A DNA stretch of 60,000 nucleotides from Takakia lepidozioides (lineage: Eukaryota > Streptophyta > Takakiopsida > Takakiales > Takakiaceae), in assembly GCA_030704615.1 (NCBI GenBank), contig CM060732.1, positions 7,814,001-7,874,000 of the forward strand, given 5' to 3'. The first letter of the stretch is position 1, and each line of letters starts with the position of its first letter. Shown here in pieces: positions 56,096 through 60,000 of this stretch. Below the pieces are notes generated by a model. It was not told the DNA's origin. It worked only from the letters and a program-made list of their open reading frames with translations, and made no database searches. A program made the position numbers and the translations under genes.

Positions 56096-56830
56096 CCATT
56101 TTCCTAGGTTGGGCCCGAAAATGGCCAAGTCCCAGAACTGACTGGGCGCGGAACTAGAAAAATGGCGCCGAATTTCCGGTTGCGGTTCCAGCCACCCTAG
56201 GGATTTAGCCATTTTTGGGGCCCTGAACTGGAAAAATGACGCCATTTTTCCATTTCGGGGCTGAAAATGGCTAAGTCCGAGATTTGACTGGGCCCGGAAC
56301 TGGAAAAATGGCACCGAATTTCCGATTTTGCTGCCAGCCACCCTAGGGACTTAGCCATTTTTGGCCCCGAACTGGAAAAATGGCGTTTTTTTTTTTTTTT
56401 TTTTTTTTTCGGCGCCATTTTTCCAGTTCGGGGCCGAAAATGGCTAAGTCCCAGATCTGACTGGGCCCGGAACCGGAAAAATGGCGCCGAATTTCCGATT
56501 TTGCTGCCAGCCACCCTAGGGACTTAAGCCATTTTCGGCCCTGACTGGAAAAATGGCGCCATTTTTCCAGTTCGGGGCCAAAAATGGCCAAGTCCCAAAT
56601 CTGACAGGGCGCGGAACTGGAAAAATGGCGCCGAATTTCCGGTTGCGGTTTCAGCCACCCTAGGGACTTAGCCATTTTCGGGGCCCTGAACTGGAAAAAT
56701 GGCGTTTTTTTTTTTTTTTTTTTTTTTCGGCGCCATTTTTCCAGTTCGGGGCCGAAAATGGCTAAGTCCCAGATCTGATTGGCACCAAAATCGGAAATTC
56801 GGCGCCATTTTTCCAGTCATGCAGGTAATT
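56095..56830. repeat. GGCGCC satellite (same family as 1.06-1.99 kb)
   Basis: Units with GGGACTTAGCCATTTT, GGGCCCGGAACTGG-like text and AAAATGGCGCCGAATTTCC alternate in orientation. Two T runs (about 56,385-56,409 and 56,705-56,727) sit at the centre of inverted units. Confidence 0.88.
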
Positions 56831-57650
56831 CGAAGAGCGGATGGATGGAAATCCGGCGCCGGATTTCCATCCTCTAGGTAAGTCGGCGCTGCAAATTTCT
56901 GTCATGTAGGTTACTTGTGAGCGGATGGATGGAAATCCGGCGCATGATTTCCATCCGCCAGTACAAAATTTCCGTCATGCAGGTAATTCGGAGCGCGGAT
57001 GGATGGAAATCCGGCGACGGATTTCCATCCTCCAGGTAAGTCGGCGCGCAAAATTTCCGTCATGCAGGTAATTCGAAGAGCGGATGGATGGAAATCCGGC
57101 GCCGGATTTCCATCCGCCAGCTAAGTCGGCGCGCAAAATTTCCGTCATGCAGGTAATTCGAAGAGCGGATGGATGGAAATCCGGCGCCGGATTTCCATTT
57201 GCCAGGTAGGTCGGCGCGCAAAATTTGCATCATGCAGGTAATTCGGAGCGCGGATGGATGGAAATCCGGCGCCGGATTTCCATCCTCCAAGTAAGTCGGT
57301 GCTGCAAATTTTCGTCATGCAGGTAATTGGAAGAGCGGATGGATGGAAATCCGGCGCCGGATTTCCATCCGCCAGCTAAGTCGGCTCGCCAAATTTCCGT
57401 CATGCAGGTAATACGAAGGGCGGATGGATGGAAATCCGGCGCCGAATTTCCATCAGGCAGGTAATTCGGAGGGCGGACGGATTTCCATCCGCCAGCTAAG
57501 TCGAAGCGCAGCCGGATGGAAATCCGGCGCCGAATTTCCATCCTGCAGGTAACTCGGAGCGCCGAATTTCCGTCATGCAGGTAATTCGGAGAGCGGATGG
57601 ATGGAAATCCGGTGCCGAATTTCCATCCTGCAGGTAATTCTGAGCGTGGC
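56830..57650. repeat. Satellite of about 85 bases with GAAATCCGGCGCCGGATTTC
   Basis: Roughly ten units, each with GGATGGATGGAAATCC, the perfect palindrome GAAATCCGGCGCCGGATTTC, then CAGGTAAGTCGGCGC and TTTCCGTCATGCAGGTAATTC. Open frames here are repeat artefacts. Confidence 0.92.
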
Positions 57651-57699
57651 CGCTAGGTTTTTGGTCTAAAAAGACACTAAACCTTAGTTTTTTGGCTGA

Positions 57700-58870
57700 A
57701 GTCCACTTTCAGACACGTTTTTCAGGGAATTCTCGACTGCTAGGGGGATATCCGAACGGCCCCGGACGGAAATTCGGCGCCGTTTTTCTATCCTGGGAGG
57801 TTTTTATATCGGCCTGTTTTCAGCCAGACCCCCTGACACGATTTCCTTTGGGGGGGCCCGGATGGAAATTCGGCGCCGAATTTCCATCCGGGGGATGCTC
57901 TCTGTCGGACAGGTGCCGGCCTCCCCGCCCGAAGCGACTTCATCCGGGCGTCCCCTGTTGGATATTTGGTGCCGAATTTCCGTCCGGGGGTTGTAATTTG
58001 ACGGCCAGGTGCCGCCCTCTCCCCCCGAGCCGACTGCATCTGAACGGCCCCGGATGGAAATTCGGCGCCGTTTTTCCATCCGGGGAGGTTTTTATGTCGG
58101 CCACTTTTCGGCCTGACCCCCCGACAAGACTTCCTTTTGGGGGCCCGGATGGATATTCGGCGCCGAATTTCCATCCGGGAGATGCTCTCTGTCAGACAGG
58201 TGCCGGCCTCTCCGCCCGAGGCGACTTCATCCGGGCGTCCCCTGTTGACCGAATTTCCGTCTGGGGGTTGTAATGTGACGGCCAGGTGCCGACCTCTCCC
58301 CCCGAGCCGACTGCATCCGAACGGCCCCGGATGGAAATTCGGCGCTGTTTTTCCATTCGGGGAGGTTTTTATGTCGGCCAGTTTTCGGCCTGACCCCCCG
58401 ATAGGACTTCCTTTGGGGGGGCCCGGACGGAAATTCGGCGCCGAATTTCCATCCGGGGGATGCTCTCTGTCGGACAGGTGCCGGCCTCTCCGCCCGAGGC
58501 GACTTCATCCGGGCGTCCCCTGTTGGATATTCGGTGCCAATTTTCCGTCCGGGGGTTGTAATGTGACGGCCAGGTGCCGGCCTCTCCCCCGGGCCGACTG
58601 CATCCGAATGGCCCCGGATGGAAATTCGGTGCCGTTTTTCCATCCGGGGAGGTTTTTATGTCGGCCAGTTTTCGGCCTGACTCCCCGACAGGACTTCCTT
58701 TGGGGGGCTCAGATGGAAATTCGGCTCTGAATTTCCATCCGGGGGATGTTCTCTGTCGGACAGGTGCCGGCCTCTCTGCCCGAGGCGACTTCAACTGGGC
58801 GGCCTTGTTGGATATTCGGTGCCAAATTTCCATCCGAGGGTAGTAATGTGACGGCCCGGTGCCGGCTTCT
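57700..58870. repeat. Satellite of about 283 bases, four units
   Basis: Units begin near 57,764, 58,045, 58,328 and 58,612. Each has three GGCGCC-type palindromes within GATGGAAATTCGGCGCCG text, and a GTGCCGGCCTC-rich spacer. Long open frames on both strands are artefacts. Confidence 0.92.
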
Positions 58871-59046
58871 CCCCTTCAGCCGACATCATCCGGACGGCCC
58901 CCCACTTTCTAACTGCATACCGTTGGCAGTTATTGCGCAAAGACCAGGGGCCGCATTCCGGAGACAAGGTTCATTAACACTCTGACTGTGGATTTTTGAG
59001 ATAGTTGGCTCCCTGGATTTGAATCAGGCTTCGTCGCACGGACAAA
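58870..59046. other. Short spacer, no gene
   Basis: Joins the satellite to the gag fragment. Nothing recognised. Confidence 0.4.
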
Positions 59047-60000
59047 TCAGCACCGCATTCCTTCCCATCGCTGCATCCCCCTTCTACCAGGGAGTGCAGG
59101 TGGGGTTTGAACCTCAAGCCTTGGAACTAGCGCAACATGAGTAGTGGCCATGGCAGCAAGACGTTGCTCTAGCTGGGCAAGTCTATCCACCATGCCTTGG
59201 TCATGACCTTGACCTTGACCCTGTGCTCCTTGGTTTTGGTTACGACCTCCACCCCGACCTCTGCCTCCTCTACCTCTCTGGACTACATTGCCTCGTCCTC
59301 GGCCACCATTGTTCCCTTGGAACTGGCCTGGCCGTAGCTCAGGATGCAAGCCATAACAATGGGCCTCCTCATGCCCGTACTTTCCACACCCACACTGTAG
59401 TTGTGTAGGCTGTGCCTGTACCGGCCCTTTGCCTCTCTCCGGACAATCCTTATTGACATGGGGTCCTCCACAATCCCAACATGACACACTCGTCTGTTGC
59501 TGGCCTGAGAATGAAGGGAGAGACCTTTGAATCTGAGATCCTCTATGGCCTTCCCTAGGCTTCATCTGAGCCCCCTTGTTGCCTTGAGCAAGTTGGGGAG
59601 TTGGTTGTTGTTGGCTAGGAACTCCACTTCGTTGTGTCTCCTTGCCAAATCCCACCATAACCACCCGCTCCTCCACCATATTGAAGTCTATCCGCTCTGC
59701 CAGCAAAAAAACATTTGCTAAGGTGGGTTGGGCTACTTATAGGAGAGTTGCATCCCGCACCCTTCTCCTCAGTTCCTTGTCCAGGATCCCATACCAGAAC
59801 TGGACTGCCTGAGCTTCTGTAACCCCTTGGGTTACGTTTATCAAGCGCCTCATGCGAGTGTAAGCCTCCCTCAAACTCTCAGTAGACCTTTGTTGGAACT
59901 CTTGCAAGCTCCGCAACTTCTCTATCTTTATCCCTTGGTAGTTTCTCCTCAACTCCTCGAAGAACTCCACAACTGGGTTAAAGGTAAGCACGGGTGCTGG
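59047..60000 (-). pseudogene. Retrotransposon gag (capsid and zinc knuckle), partial
   Basis: On the minus strand the frame enters from beyond the window. Its first part (VVEFFEELRRNYQGI, TRMRRLINVTQG, AVQFWYGILDKELRRRV) has the helical pattern of Ty3-type gag. After a TAA near 59,740 the frame goes on with FLLAERIDFNMVEERV, then a CCHC knuckle CWDCGGPHVNKDC, a second weaker one (CGKYGHEEAHC) and an RGRGGRGRGGG run that would bind RNA. It ends at TGA after RWEGMRC. Protease does not follow, since the element is cut by the satellites. It may belong to the same family as the elements at 27.5-30.9 and 52.4-54.8 kb, which lack gag, but I cannot show it. Confidence 0.78.

Noticed and set aside
57692-58843. 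Several 130-200 codon genes on both strands.
   Set aside because: They are overlapping readings of a palindromic satellite with the same peptide repeated in several frames.

Overview
This window is nuclear DNA from a eukaryote of the green plant lineage and consists almost entirely of nested mobile elements and satellites. The signs are GT-AG introns, a canonical plant-type CACTA terminus, a Transposase_24 (Ptta/En/Spm)-like gene, Mutator-like (MULE) transposases, Ty3/gypsy and LINE remnants, and no bacterial operon structure. A large repeat-rich streptophyte alga such as Chara is my best guess; this is inference. I see no conserved single-copy housekeeping gene and no tRNA or rRNA.

Layout. 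0.85-4.6 kb holds a 5'-truncated copy (copy 1) of an intron-containing ParB/amino-methyltransferase gene, with a palindromic satellite in one intron. 4.65-8.03 kb is LINE copy A. 8.03-9.3 kb is a ruined fragment of methyltransferase copy 2. 9.3-15.3 kb is LINE copy B, including the start of ORF2 with a 2A-like motif. It is cut at 15,312 by a CACTA element (about 15.3-25.9 kb) that contains a Transposase_24-like gene, a 2.3-kb direct duplication and a LINE reverse-transcriptase tail. 26.2-26.9 kb has a small unrecognised gene. 27.0-30.9 kb is a minus-strand Ty3/gypsy element (LTR, integrase, RNase H, RT). 30.9-35.2 kb is MULE 1. 35.2-46.36 kb is bounded by matching GGCGTGAGC fold-back ends and holds a second MULE transposase (minus) divergent from ParB-methyltransferase copy 3 (plus). 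46.8-51.2 kb is copy 4, whose methyltransferase domain is intact. 51.2-52.4 kb has a satellite unit, a perfect 38-bp-arm palindrome and the N-terminal piece of a third MULE. 52.35-54.77 kb is one open 806-codon frame fusing a retropepsin to a C5 cytosine methyltransferase. 55.3-56.1 kb is the last exon of methyltransferase copy 5 (minus). 56.1-58.9 kb is three palindromic satellites, and 59.0-60.0 kb is a minus-strand gag.

Two unrelated kinds of DNA methyltransferase ride here on two classes of mobile element. One is a beta-class N6/N4-type enzyme fused to a ParB-like domain and linked to MULE transposase. The other is a C5 enzyme embedded in a Ty3-type polyprotein. The introns of the ParB-methyltransferase copies carry arrays of short CG-centred palindromes that differ in sequence between copies. 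I propose, as a hypothesis only, that these are cognate sites for the ParB or methyltransferase domain. Most coding sequences are decayed. Several stops replace Gln codons by CAR-to-TAR changes, as expected from deamination of methylated cytosine.
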